Shown piece by piece: positions 1 through 11,007 of a DNA stretch of 64,000 nt (position 1 is its first letter; each line of letters begins with the position of its first letter). The translations under genes were made by a program, and so were the position numbers. The DNA lies in the NCBI GenBank assembly GCA_014607495.2, contig CP053170.1, positions 6,882,001 through 6,946,000 on the forward strand, in the 5' to 3' direction. The notes beneath the pieces are model-generated. The model did not search any database. It had not been told where the DNA came from and saw only the letters and a list, made by a program, of their open reading frames with translations. This DNA comes from Carposina sasakii (Eukaryota > Arthropoda > Insecta > Lepidoptera > Carposinidae).

Positions 1-280
1 ATACTCATAACATAAGTAGGTATACCTAATTAGGACGTAATAAAAAGAATGAAGTTCTTTACTGCCAATTATAGATGAACAAAACATAAAGGTGACTGTA
101 AATTGTAAATGATTTCAAATGACATTAAATGAAACTATAAATAAAATTTTACTGCTATTGGATATTGCGCTGTTCGTCGTAATTTATGATGCCTGTGGGG
201 GGTTTGTATCCTCCTACACTTCACAGCTATATGTAAGGTAAATATGAATCATTTGGTGAATTCATTCCTCACCATTCATT
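1..280. other. AT-rich sequence, nothing recognised
   Basis: No coding stretch, RNA gene or repeat copy was recognised before the family A SINE that starts near 281. Confidence 0.5.
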
Positions 281-406
281 CGGTCACCAACCCGCCTGCC
301 CAGCGTGGTGACTATGGGCAAATACCCCCCATGGCAGTATTATGGCGTGCCCCGGGGGAGACCTACGTCCAGCAGTGATCTGCAATAGGCTGATGATGAT
401 GATGAT
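281..406 (+). mobile_element. Family A SINE-like repeat, 5'-truncated copy
   Basis: This carries the 3' half of family A, from GGTCACCAACCCGCCTGCCC through CTACGTCCAGCAGTG to a (GAT)n tail. The same sequence recurs at 2083, 3412, 16285, 17853, 31345 and 63159 in both orientations. The GAT-rich tail and 5' truncation fit a retroposed copy. The last part resembles the end of a LINE ORF (compare 47280), so family A probably borrows a LINE 3' end; that is inference. Confidence 0.75.
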
Positions 407-427
407 AATTCCTTACTAATAGGTATT

Positions 428-625
428 ATAAAGTAACTGCGAAAGTAAGTCTGTCTGTCTGTCACGCTTTCCCGCTAAAAAAACTGTACCGATTTAAAAG
501 AAGTTTGGTACACATGTAGTCTAGAGCCTGAGAAAGGACATAGGCTGCTTTTTATCCAGGATTATTTCGTCATTTACTTTTTATTCTACAATCCATGTGG
601 ACGACGCGGGCGTCCACTAGTGTAG
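428..625 (-). repeat. Family L dispersed repeat
   Basis: It contains a short TCTG run, a segment ending GAGAAAGGACATAGGCTGC, and near 600-618 the complement of the GCCCGCG...CGTCC core. This is the layout of the abundant lepidopteran dispersed repeat. Another piece lies at 2655-2745 in the opposite orientation. Confidence 0.6.
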
Positions 626-1074
626 AATAAAATATAAGTCATTTGGCAAATTCAGTGTTATTGATTTGTGCAAAACACCAATAGTTTTCGAGAAAGCATC
701 AAGCCGAACTGTGTGAACCCATAATCATAGCATTGTCATTGAATTGTACAAATGCTGGTACAAGTTATAGGCAGCGCCTGCGCCGGCCCAAAGTAAATTT
801 TAGAATGGAGCGAGATCCATTTACGGCGCCTCTCCTGTTTTCTCCTAATAATATATACCTAAACCTACCTTTACCATTTAGGCGCCCTCTAGGATTTGGC
901 GCCTTGAGCGACTGTTCCGTTCGCCGCAGGGGCGGGCCGGCCCTGGTTATAGGTTTCGTGTAACCAAGATAAATGAGACCAAACTCGAAGGGTTGGGGTT
1001 GTTAAAAAGTTCTACTATCTGCTTCTCGGCGTTTCCATTATCAGACTCCGTTATAGTATCAATAGGTACCTATA

Positions 1075-1445
1075 TTCACAATAAAAAATATAGAATGCAT
1101 ATGTATGTATCTCTATTTTGAAGTCGCTTATAAAGCAAGGTTCCTCTAAATATATCTTCGCTCTAAAACATTTAAAGCTTCTCAAAAGAGACTCCTTTAT
1201 ACTATCTAGATATATGTATGTTCACAATAAAAAATATAGAATGCATAACCTCTCTTTTTTTGAAGTCGGTTATAAAGCAGGCTTTTTTACCGCTAAATAT
1301 CTTTGCTCTAAAACATTTAAAGCTTCTCAAAAGAGACTGCGTTATACTGTTATTCGCAACAATATAAATATAATATAATCTTTTTTGAAGTCGGTTAAAA
1401 AGTAGGCTCCTACCGCTTAATAAAAATATTTAAAAGCTTCTCAAA
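1075..1445. repeat. Three diverged tandem units of about 110-140 bp
   Basis: Each unit holds a TTTTTGAAGTCGGTTA-like block, a CTAAATAT...CTCTAAAACATTTAAAG block and AAGCTTCTCAAAAGAG. Units start near 1110, 1245 and 1380, and the third is shortened. The flanking segment AATAAAAAATATAGAATGCAT also occurs twice (1081 and 1226). An open frame across the first two units is a by-product of the repeat and looks non-coding. Confidence 0.7.
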
Positions 1446-2082
1446 AGAGGCTGGACGCCATCTTTTTTGAAATGATGTAAGAATGATTCCGAGCTGGCGT
1501 AATATTTCTTACATTTGGTAAAGAAAACACGAAATATTAAAGTAAAAGATTTAGTGAAACGTTTCGGTCTGGTACCTTTTATTTATTCGTCTGTCTGTTG
1601 TAATATTGTCTTTATTGAGACTGGGTGCTTTATGCAGAATATAATAAAATAATGTTGTTTAGAAAAAAAAAAGTGCTTATTGGTCCCCTGAGTTCGTAAC
1701 TTGTGTTATAATATGCGACTATGATTTACGATCAGGCGCACGAAGTCGCGGGCGTCAGCTTTACCATGTGTACTACATATTCTAATAAGGCCTTTTAGAC
1801 TGTAACTGTAGGTACTAAATCTGTACTACGCTTGACTACAAGCCAGAATGTATTCTGTTTGATTAACTGATAGTTTGTGTAGGCATTAGGCTGCTGTCTA
1901 AGCCTTAGCTTACACTGAGACAAAGTTACACTAACCTCCATATCATAATCGCAGACTCAAGCTTGAAAGACAGTCAACCGTGGAAAAAAACTATTAAGTA
2001 TGTCAAAGAAAACTAAGTGTTTTTTGCCATTCGAGAAAACAGCTATCATTCAAAATACCTCCGAATCGCAACTAATATCTTC

Positions 2083-2333
2083 TTCAGCCTATTGTAGTCC
2101 ACTGCTGGACGTAGGTCTCCACCAGGGCACGCCACAAGGCTACTGCCACAGGGGGGTTTTGCCCATAGTCACCACGCTGGGCAGGCGGGTTGGTGACCGC
2201 AGTGTGATTTTCGGACTATGTTGTCAGTACGGGAGGCGCTGCTGCCCACCTTCCGGAAACCCTTAATCGCCTCGTACGATACCCACGGGCAGGCAGGGGT
2301 GGTACAAACTCTACTCTGCCGGCACCACGCGGC
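2083..2333 (-). mobile_element. Family A SINE-like repeat, nearly full length
   Basis: Read on the minus strand it runs from GTGGTGCCGGCAGAGTAGAG through GGGAGGTGGGCAGCAGCGCC and GTCACCAACCCGCCTGCCC to CTACGTCCAGCAGTGGACT. With the copies at 31345 and 63159 it defines a unit of about 250 bp. Confidence 0.8.
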
Positions 2334-2359
2334 TAGTTAATATATAGATACATATTACA

Positions 2360-2460
2360 CCATGGTTGAGTTCCCGAAATGGGGTAGCCAGAAGAACTAC
2401 AGGATCATATAAGAAGTCCCTCATCCACGTTTATCACAGTGGCAACAGTTTCAACGAATG
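2360..2460 (+). mobile_element. Family B SINE-like repeat fragment
   Basis: It matches the start of family B (GGTTGAGTTCCCGAAATGGG, then a GTAGCCAGAAG...CAGGATCATA segment). Fuller copies are at 31030 (plus) and 7015 (minus). Confidence 0.6.
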
Positions 2461-3411
2461 TTGCCATAAATACGAAAGTAAATGAAGGGTCCTAATAGGG
2501 ACGTAAAAAATGTAGGAATGTAGGAATGCTGGTGTATTTCGTCTTTGTCGCAATCGAGTCGTAGACAGTAGGTAAGTTTGTTTATTTGTTATCTATTCTT
2601 GAAATTACGCGTATACCTACGTATAGTTTCGAGCACGGAGAATGACATATATTTTTTTCTGAATGCCTAATGTCTATGTCCTTTCTCAGGCTCCGTACTA
2701 TCTGTGTACCAAATTTCATTGAAATGGATTCGGCTTGAAAAGGCAATATTAACTTAGTTTTAGGTTACGAGGTCAACTTTCCTCACTCAATAAGAGAAAA
2801 AGTTTGAGAATCAAAAATGATAATTAATTGTATTAATTAATTGTCATAGCATACTACGAAAGAGCTACGAAAATGCTACGAGAAATTCTTGCATTAGATT
2901 TCTACTATCGTAGCTCGCAATACATTGCTGTTCCTACAACCTAGTAAGTTATCACTGATATCGTTACGATTATGATATATAGACTAACTGTGGGATTTCC
3001 TTAATGATCTTGCAGTTCCGGCTATAGTCTAGTTTTGATTAAGCTTAAGTTTGGCTGTGTCCATTTGTCAGCGTTTCTGATATTTTCACCGTCTTCCTTT
3101 TGAAGGCAAAGTTTAGCGTAATAATAAACGTGAATAATAACGCTTTTGGATATAGTTTAGTTTTCATAAATACATAAAAAAATTGCGCGATTGCCGTCCT
3201 GTGGACGCTGATCTTTACTCTATTGTATATACCTATATACGTTATCAATATACAGGTTGATGAACTCTGAGTGCTGTTGCATTGATAATAAACTTAGCCT
3301 TAAGTAAGGGTGGGGTATATACCATAATTCTGAATTATACAAGGTGTAAAAGAAGGGACTTAAGCGCAATGCTATAAAAAGAACCTACATACATACATAT
3401 AGGTATATATG
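2461..3411. other. Mostly unclassified AT-rich DNA
   Basis: Apart from a minus-strand family L fragment at about 2655-2745 (CTATGTCCTTTCTCAGGCTC), I see no gene. The short open frame at 3045-3248 on the minus strand has no recognisable features. Confidence 0.5.
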
Positions 3412-3541
3412 CGCCGCGTGGTGACGGCAGAGTAGAATTCGTACCGCCCCATGCCGCGCGTAGGTATCGTACGAGATGATTAAGGGTTTCCGGGAGGTGG
3501 GCAGCAGCGCCTTCCGTGTTGACAACATAGTCGAATATCAC
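3412..3541 (+). mobile_element. Family A SINE-like repeat, 3'-truncated
   Basis: This is the first half of family A: a degraded CGTGGTGACGGCAGAGTAG start, CGTACGAGATGATTAAGGG, then GGTGGGCAGCAGCGCC. It stops where the second half should begin. Confidence 0.75.
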
Positions 3542-3599
3542 TTAACCATTGCCTCTCGTATGTAACCATTTTAATTATAGATGTCACTTAAAACCATGG

Positions 3600-3958
3600 C
3601 TTCCTATGTGTGGTTCCTTTGCTTTATTCCTTCTCTTTTCCTATTCATCCTCCTCTTCTTCCACAAACTGGCCGGCGGCGCTCAAGCGGCCGGGTGCACC
3701 CTGGTAACACAAGGGGTCGACTAGCCTAGCCCGCGGCCCCCCGGCCAGCCGAATCTTTCTCATCCAAAATGGGTCAGACTCTCTGACCCATGTGGCCCTC
3801 TTTTAAGGGCCACAAAAGTTACCGGCACGTTGTCGCGCGCCGAGAATTTGCCCGGGCACGGCGGTTAGCCTAAGGCCCGCAACCTAGAGCGTACTATTAC
3901 GGTCAGGACGACCCACGTCCGTTAAATAAATAAATAATAAATAAAATAAATACTCATA
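3600..3958 (+). mobile_element. LINE-type 3' untranslated tail
   Basis: A GC-rich block (CTGGCCGGCGGCGCTCAAGC near 3668, TACCGGCACGTTGTCGC near 3820) ends in GACGACCCACGTCCGTT followed directly by a (TAAA)n-like tail at 3925-3955. A GC-rich block with an A-rich simple-repeat tail is typical of the 3' end of a 5'-truncated non-LTR retrotransposon. The clade is not assigned. Confidence 0.55.
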
Positions 3959-3998
3959 TAAGTAACAAATAAAAATGTAAGTGTACCTATACTCAAAA

Positions 3999-4230
3999 GT
4001 TGTGGGATTTGACTAGATGGACGCGAGTCCAGTGCTGCATAACAGCACTGTCCACGTCCAGTCTGACATATTTAGTTAGTAACAAAGGTCTTAAAACTAG
4101 GTCGTGGGTGACCAAGTGTACCTATATCCACGGTAGCAGCCGAGGCAGCGATACAAAAGTTGTCGGCGGGTCACTTCCGTTAAGGTAATTTGGTGTCTTT
4201 GACTAGATGGACGCGAGTCCAGTGCTGGCG
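3999..4230. repeat. Direct repeat about 191 bp apart at the LINE boundary
   Basis: TTTGACTAGATGGACGCGAG followed by TCCAGTGCTG occurs at about 4007 and 4198. Each copy is followed by CATAACAGCACTG. Since the second copy lies at the 3' edge of the minus-strand LINE ORF (stop at 4180), this may be a duplicated LINE 3' end. Confidence 0.6.
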
Positions 4231-6266
4231 ACACTTATCACATAACAGCACTGAATTGCAAAACAGCCACGAGGAATTAACTTCCAGTCTAGCCGCCACC
4301 GTCCTCACCAGACTGTTGGTGCTGCGCCGCACCCGGCGCATCAGTGATGCTGTACGTTTCCTAATAATAGCTGATAAGCTATTAACTTCGGATTCCGCAA
4401 GCATCCCCGAAGCACTACAGGGGCGGCGCATCTCCATCAGCACCCTGAAAGCATTATTGTGCTGAGTGCGCAGCGCTCTGTATGCTACTTGGGTGTAATG
4501 AACCCAGAGGCTGCACGTGTACAAAGAGTTACAAAAGGCTCTGAAAAGTGTAACTTTTACCTGTTTAGTACATCGTGAAAATCTTCTAGCTATCATGTTC
4601 GCCCTCACACACAAAGCTCTGCGCTCTCGCTCAATGTCCAAATCATCCTTGAGCGACTCAGTGACCCAGGTACATAAATTGTTGTACTCGTTTCAAAGGA
4701 ACACCATTAAGCTTTACCGCTGGTGTCTTATAATTTCTGCTTTTAGTTTTAAACACCAGCAATTCACTTTTGGAAGTATTGTACCTAATACCATGAGCCA
4801 GTGCGTATCGCTCACAGATGTCTAGAAGCTTGTTGAGAGCTCTGATCGATGGGCACAGCAGCACCATGTCGTCGGCGTAGCTTATATTATTGACAAAGGT
4901 ACCGTCTACTGAGCAGCCAACGCGGTGCCGCTGAGCTCAACGATCAGCTTGTTCATATACAGATTAAATAGCATTGGTGAGCTAATCCCCCCTTGCCTCA
5001 CTCCACTTTCCAATCTGTACGGACTCGAAAGCTCTCCTGACCACTTCACCTGATTCTCCTGATGGGAATACCAGTACTGTAACAATGATTATTTATTTAT
5101 AATTTATTGATAAGGCAAATTTGTCTCTTCATACAACTTTTTCCACAGAATGTCATACCTAACCAAATCAAATGCCTTTTACAAGTCCAAAAACACAGCA
5201 TATACAGGCGTTTCCCTTACTGTATAATACTGGACAGTCTGCTTGAGGCACAAAACAGCTGTTTCGGTGGAAAGATGTGGCCTGAAACCAAACTGTGCAT
5301 CATGTAGTTTTATATGTGTACACAGCTGTCGGTCAAGCAGTCTGTCCATCACCCTGACAACAATGGTCGCCAATGATATTGGCCTGTAATTGGACCTGTT
5401 ACTGACATTACCAGTTTTATTTTTAATAATAGGCACCACCAAAGTTTTTAGCATTTCATCTGGTAAGTACCCATGGCTCAGACATAAAGAAAAATACATA
5501 GCTAAAATCCTAGGCAAATATACCCCTGCATACTGAAGATGTTCTACACTTAAATGGTCATGGCCAGGTGACTTGCCTCTACTCATTTTTTTGAGAACAG
5601 ACATAATCTCTGAAGCAGTGATTAAAACAGACTTTTCCTTACAATTGATATTGAATGAGTTTATATCCTACAAGCCTGAACCGGAAGGCGGCTTCACCAT
5701 AAATTGTTTCTTAAATATTTCAGCTATCTATTTCGGTTGATTTAACCCCTCTACATTAGATGGTAAAGCCGTCTTTGGACTAAGCTTTACGGTGTGTTTC
5801 CAAAAGTTAGAAATTTTTTTGTTAGAGTGTTGTTCACATAAAATGTTCATTTTAATTTGATTCTGGTTTACCTTACACCATTTTAGTTTACTTTTAAAAG
5901 TCTTTCTAGTTTCATTCATTTTACTAAAAATATACCCATCCTAAAGTTTCCCATATGAAACCCAACTTTGAAACCATATACTCGTACGAGCTTCACTATG
6001 TGCAGCCGTATTACGTATTTATTCTACCCACACATATATTTATTTTTACATTTATTACTTTGATTTAAATTGCTACTATGTATGGAGGCATCAGCTAAAA
6101 CCCTAATTATAATATTATATAATTTTAACAATTCATTTCTATGATTAACATTACTACAAACTTTATCAGCACATTCTGAAAGAGCTAATGGAAAATCTAT
6201 TTGCTTAAACTTACTGTTACAATATTCAGTGTACTGTGAAATTTGTATATCATTCCGCTCCCCCAT
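4180..6266 (-). pseudogene. CR1-group LINE ORF2 (reverse transcriptase), decayed
   Basis: This is a reverse transcriptase of a non-LTR retrotransposon read on the minus strand in several broken frames. Near 6266-5728 lies the linker before the RT. From 5604 to 5179 the conserved RT start is visible (RGKSPGHDHLSVEHL, then RSNYRPISL, AQFGFRPHLSTE). Motif A reads FLDL-stop-KAFD, so a TAA sits in the catalytic motif itself. Motif B (GVRQGGISSPMLFNLYMN) is near 5000 and motif C (SYADDMVLL) near 4870. The thumb and C-terminal part (KVTLFRAFCNSLYTCSLW) is at 4641-4180. No endonuclease domain was found upstream, so the copy is 5'-truncated. The RT pattern suggests the CR1/L2/Rex1 group; the exact clade is not certain. 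It is not functional. Confidence 0.85.
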
Positions 6267-6741
6267 AGTATAGCATTTTTGTAAGTACTAAGCATTTTGT
6301 AAAAACTAAGCTCTTCATACTTCACATTCTGTTTTTCTATTAGTTTTAATACTTTATAGTCGCTCGTTAGGTCGCCCCGGGATTTTCTATACTTTGTTTG
6401 CCTCTCATATCCTCCTATTATTTTGGTCGCCTCTGTTGATCCTGGCTTACAGGAGTTGTAGTGGCAGGAGTGAGCGGTGGGCCAATCCCGGTTTGAAACT
6501 AAGCTTTAGCTAATTAAAAATATTTAAAAAGTTTTCTCACCGTTTTTAAAATTGTCTGTGGCTGGATCACAGCTGATAACCTAAAAAAGGAAGTTGAAAT
6601 CGGTTCGGAACTGGTAAATGTTAAAAGTTATTTATCGAAGCAGTTAGGTACAGTTGGGTAGATACAGAATAATAACTGGTAAATAGTTTTTCCAATAAAT
6701 CTACTAACTTCCGACCTCGGTTTAGACAAAGCAACAATATT

Positions 6742-6857
6742 CCCCTAGTATCAGTAGTCCGATGATCAGAAATCATCTGCATCATCGGACTACTGAGCCG
6801 AAAAAGTCTCAGTAGTTCGATCATCGGACTACATCATCGGACTACTGATACTAGGGG
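6742..6857. mobile_element. 116-bp foldback MITE with 8-bp target duplication
   Basis: The ends are inverted copies of CCCCTAGTATCAGTAGTCCG, and the interior repeats the GTAGTCCGATGAT motif in both orientations. The element is flanked exactly by ACAATATT at 6734-6741 and 6858-6865. An 8-bp duplication is what hAT-type transposases produce. Confidence 0.85.
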
Positions 6858-7014
6858 ACAATATTTCTGTATGTAATGAATATAGTTTGTCATGTCATTG
6901 ACCATTTGTTTTTTAAGTAGGTACCTACTTACAAAAATAATCGTTCTAATGAAATGTAGTATAAATACTGTGTAATAGAAAATAAACATTAAGAACAAGA
7001 TTTTGAATGCCTGT

Positions 7015-7215
7015 GCTGATGTGGGGCTTCACGGGAATGCATCAGCTACATAATATGCAGTGCATATCCTTCCGTCCGTGCATGTCGTTAAGAGTTGATT
7101 GGGAACTCAGGGGTATTCCCTCTGGCGACGAGCTTGTCGTTAATGATCATTAACAACCTGACCCCGCTTCTTCATGATCCTGCAGCTCTGGTCACCCCTT
7201 TTTGGAAACACATCC
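7015..7215 (-). mobile_element. Family B SINE-like repeat
   Basis: The complement holds GGTGACCAGAGCTGCAGGAT, a GTTAATGATCATTAACGACA segment and, at the far end, GATGCATTCCCGTGAAGCCC. It matches the plus-strand copies at 31030 and 20700. Confidence 0.65.
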
Positions 7216-7232
7216 GTGTGAATATGTAAGTA

Positions 7233-7816
7233 TACAGGGTGTGTGTGACAGCCAGACAAATACTGAACAAATACCATTGTTATGAGTTATACGACAGTAT
7301 CATTACTCACAGGAAATGCATTTTTAATTTAATTATCCGCAATGTTTGCTTTCCGCGCCAATTGTATCGGGTGATCCTGTGACTAGTTAAATTGGCTTAT
7401 TGGTTATTGTGTGATACATTTTTCGCAAAATTTTCGCAGGAAAATTCCATTATTTTCCGACAATATTTCATATTTTCAGTTTGTTTAACTAGGCCTTAGA
7501 TAATGACTTATAAATAAAATTTTATCCAAAAAATTATTGTCTAAAAAAAAGTTGACCTATAAAAAGTTCAAATAACTAATCAACCCTAATGAAGAGTCAC
7601 AAGTGATCCAAAAAACAGCTGTGTGTCACACAATAACCAATAAGCCCACTTGATTAGTCACAGGATCGCCCGATACAATTGGCGCTGAGAGCAAAGATTA
7701 CTGTTAATCAAATCAAAAATACATTTTCCTGCGAGTAATAACACTGTCGCATAACTTAACACAATGGTGCTTATTCAGCATTTCAGTATTTGCCTGGCTG
7801 TCGCCAACACCCTGTA
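7233..7816. mobile_element. Family C foldback element (584 bp)
   Basis: It starts TACAGGGTGTGTGTGACAGC and ends with the inverted counterpart (CTGGCTGTCGCCAACACCCTG then TA). The inverted arms continue inward: the GTATCGGGTGATCCTGTGAC block near 7365-7385 is mirrored near 7655-7680, and TTGTGTGATACA near 7410 is mirrored near 7618-7630. There is no coding capacity. A second copy is at 25507-26016. The terminal TA fits a TA-targeting Tc1/mariner-type mobiliser; that is inference. Confidence 0.85.
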
Positions 7817-7874
7817 CAGTGGGCTATATTTATAGCTTTTCGCTTAACACATCCTTTTTGTTATATTCTGTACT

Positions 7875-8075
7875 AGCGGACGCCCGCGACTTCGTTCTCG
7901 TAAGGAGTCATTGTACCCGTGCGGGGTGGGGTCCTAGTTATTACATAGAACCTTCCTCTTAAATCACATTATCTATTTAAAAAAACCGCATCAAAATCCG
8001 TTGCGTTATTTTAAAGATCTAAGCGTACATGGATAGACAGACAGCGGGACGATATTGAATTATAATTAATATATA
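7875..8075 (+). repeat. Family L dispersed repeat
   Basis: It starts at CTAGCGGACGCCCGCGACTT and continues through a GTACCCGTGCGGGGTGGG segment to CCGCATCAAAATCCGTTGCG and ACAGACAGCG. It is one of about ten family L pieces in the window. Confidence 0.75.
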
Positions 8076-8293
8076 ATAATAATGTGACAGCTCTGCAACG
8101 CTTTCTTTGTTCGTATCACAAAATCAATTCCGATACGCAATTAACCACGTCACCACAGCTATTATTTAGAGGTTTCGATAGGATTATTTCTGGGCGTGAA
8201 CAAGTAATTAATGAACCCATTCTAAATTGGGCCTTTTTAAGGGTTTATAGGCCTTTTTAGAGGTCAAGTACGAGGCTAGTTTATAGGTTGTAT

Positions 8294-8406
8294 ATTATAA
8301 AATTATTAATAAAGAAAATGGAAAAAATTCTTCACCCGAGTGGGAATCGAACCCACGACCACTGCAAACCGTGCCAGCCGCTATAACCACTAAGCCACCG
8401 GGTTAA
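8294..8406 (-). mobile_element. tRNA-derived SINE
   Basis: The minus strand reads like a degraded tRNA: an A-box region GGCTTAGTGGTTATAGCGGC and a B-box region GTGGGTTCGATTCCCACTCG, with partly pairing arms. It is followed by a non-tRNA tail (AAGAATTTTTTCCATTTTC and AT-rich sequence). The same head plus tail recurs at 61735-61828, which shows a dispersed SINE and not a functional tRNA gene. Confidence 0.75.
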
Positions 8407-8692
8407 GGTTGTATATTGTTGAGTTTTAATTATGTTGATTTGTAAATCAAATTTAGTAGGGGACCTTTAGTAGGGGACTTAAGTGCCGAGATACGGGGAC
8501 TGTATCGGCTTATTTTGACAGTTCATAGTCATGATCATTCAGTGAAAAATAAATGGAAGAAACTGGCATGTGTGTATAAGTTGCCAAAATTTCTTCAGGC
8601 CACTTCTATTCTATTAAGTTTCAATCATAGATTAAAGAAGTTAAGTGAAGTGAGCGATCATCATTAGAGACTGTTAAAATAGATAGCCGATA

Positions 8693-9905
8693 CAGGGGCA
8701 GAGTGGGGCAAACAGAACCTGTCGACAGTCAGTAATGCTATCTACTGTCACATTGTCAAATCTCCTAAATTTTATTTGCGTTTTGGCAGGCAAAAGAAAA
8801 ACAGAAGCAATGCGATAGTAAACTTTTTATAATATGCCGTTTAAAGTATCAAATTACTTTGTTAGATAATACGAATTTTACAAGCAATCAGCGAATTTTG
8901 TAAAATTTTCGCTTACGCATTGCTTTTATTTGTTAAATAATACAGGAACGTAGTGTTAAAAAGTTCATGACTTTTAGGGAAAATTACATTTTAAAGATGG
9001 CGCCATCCTATCCGCACGTTTGTTTTATTAGTTATTCTTTACCAATCTCAATCTACCATTAGTAAGGTTTAAAGGTGTTTTTATTATACTTATAATTTTA
9101 TTATTATGATAAGCTAGTCACGAACACACATCCTAGTATGGGATGGATAAAGTAATATATAAATATACACACTTATACATTAACCTAGTCCCTGATTAGG
9201 GTTCCTAGGTCTTCTTTACCAATACTAGGTACATACGATGCAGGGTGTGTAACAAACAGCCAGGCAAATACCTACGTAAAATCATGGTGAACTTATATAA
9301 AATATCAAAATCACTTTGTCCTTACTTCCAAGAAAATTCATTCAATCAATGACTCAATGTGCGGTTGGATCAACCATCTTGCGGTTGTTTTAATACTAGA
9401 ACATGAGAAAAGGCACAATTCATTTAAATTGTGGAAACAAGACAGAACACAAGCAAGGTAGAGCCATGAACGTATAAAGAACAATGGACGTAATGCTGTT
9501 AATACACAGATTGAAGCACCGAAATGGCGGCGCGGCTACTAGAAAATACGCACATATGTGCCTATTTTCTAGTAGGCGCCGAGCTTACGTGTGGGTGGAT
9601 AACGAGTCATTACACATCTCTACTCAATGGAATATCGTTACCGAGCTTACTATGAATGCCTTACTCTGTGTATTGACAAAACTCCGTCCGATATTCTTTA
9701 TACGTTCATGGGTAGAGCGACATTATTCTCGCTTCCATAATCGTAACAAACCGCCATATTACCTAACTAGCATAAGCAACGCGACCGCGAAAATTATTCT
9801 TAATTCGCTGATTGCTTGTTAAATTCGTGTTACGTAACAGCAAGTCATAGTCATATAGTCACGCCCATTATCCAACAAAGAGGTTGGTTCTGCCCAACCT
9901 ACCCT
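8693..9905. mobile_element. Candidate non-autonomous element with diverged inverted ends
   Basis: A block near 8881-8932 (ACAAGCAATCAGCGAATT, then TTTTCGCTTACGCATTGC) is mirrored near 9765-9823, with roughly 70% match by eye. The outer ends start CAGGGGCAGAGTGGGGC and finish with the complement of CAGGGTAGGTTGGGC. A family N MITE (9465-9710) is nested inside. The outer right end also resembles a SINE tail seen at 14610-14665, so the boundaries are uncertain. Confidence 0.35.
9465..9710. mobile_element. Family N MITE (hAT type), copy 1
   Basis: The 246-bp element starts CATGAACGTATAAAGAACAA and ends TTTATACGTTCATG, an inverted terminal repeat. It is flanked by the perfect 8-bp duplication GGTAGAGC (9457-9464 and 9711-9718). 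The interior shares AGATTGAAGCACCGAAATGG and ACCGAGCTTACTATGAATGC with copies at 14753 and 20822. No coding capacity is seen. Confidence 0.92.
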
Positions 9906-10610
9906 GTAAGTACACGGTAAGTACGTAACAATAATCTCAAGAGAATTTGATATTTCAACGCGAATATTGCGCATTGCTAATGTTTTGCTTTTGCAAGTTA
10001 GGTACAGTACCCAATCAACTAGCTAGGTGCTTCTCGGCAAACGTGCTGAACCCTAAAACATTTCATTTGTATTTCGAGTCACGTAACAAGAGAATTCATC
10101 ATTGTAGCTGCCTACAGTTCGTTTTATAGTCTCCCGTGTTCGATTTCGGAACTAAAATTATTAATATGCAGTTACATAGATAAAGTAGTCAAATACAGGG
10201 TAACTAGCGCCATCATTTAAAGGCACTATTTGGTGAAACACGCTATACCAGGGACGGGGAGGTAAATAGGTGAGTAAGTACTACATTTTACAAAATACTT
10301 ACGTAATATTTTTACTTTTTTATAGCAAAATTATTATTATTTCTTATATTACTTTTTATTCTATGGTAAAATGAAAGATGAAAAAGTGCATACCAAACAA
10401 ATACAAATATTAAAAGAAAAGGAACAAATTAGGTAGGTAGTATCTCTAATTTTTACCTGTATCTAGGTAAATTCAATTAAATTTTATAATGAACCTCTCC
10501 TTATTATTACGGTAATTTTATCGAATCGATAAATATTATTTTTAATACATACCTCTTTAATATAAAATTAACTTCTAATCAACGTGAAACGCTTCTGCGT
10601 TTAGGGCACC
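9906..10610. other. Unclassified AT-rich DNA
   Basis: No repeat family or gene was recognised here. The open frame at 9947-10129 has no recognisable motif. Confidence 0.4.
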
Positions 10611-10639
10611 CATATCATAGACATTTGCACGGACGAAAC

Positions 10640-11006
10640 GGCTCGAGTATTCAGTTATACCGTGTTATCCGCGCGCGACTGCCGACAGCGGCTAAATGCT
10701 CGCTCTGCTGTCGCTTTCGACAAAAGTTATTTAAAAAATAAAAATCAAAACGCGGGAAAACGCTCTTTTTAATTCGAATTTAGAAAATGTGAGGAAGTAA
10801 CACAATTTGTTGTTCCAAGTTTAATTTTTTGGCGAAGGAATTGTGTATTTGCGCAGAGAAGTTTGTAAAAAGTTTTTTCTGAGATTTGGAGTTTTCATTG
10901 TAGTGTAAACGAATAATACAAAGTTGGTATTGTGCTTGTGGACTAATTATTCTCCAGTGAGTGTGTGGTTGATTAAGAAATATTTGAACTATTGCCAAAT
11001 TGATCA
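10640..11006 (+). promoter_or_regulatory. Candidate promoter and non-coding first exon
   Basis: A locally GC-rich block (10620-10730, with GCGCGCGACTGCCGACAGCG) interrupts AT-rich surroundings and contains an initiator-like TCAGTT at about 10649. Downstream is 250-300 bp without a long open frame, ending at TTGATCAAAG followed by GTGAGTG near 11008, a good splice-donor match. The layout resembles an insect 5' untranslated exon. No downstream coding exon was found, so this is inference and could equally be chance. Confidence 0.3.
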
Positions 11007-11007
11007 A

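Noticed and set aside
1118..1378. 86-codon open frame on the plus strand
   Set aside because: It spans two diverged tandem units out of register with each other and has no protein-like features.
8334..8406. Functional tRNA gene on the minus strand
   Set aside because: Stems pair imperfectly and the same head plus identical non-tRNA tail recurs at 61.7 kb, so it is a SINE.
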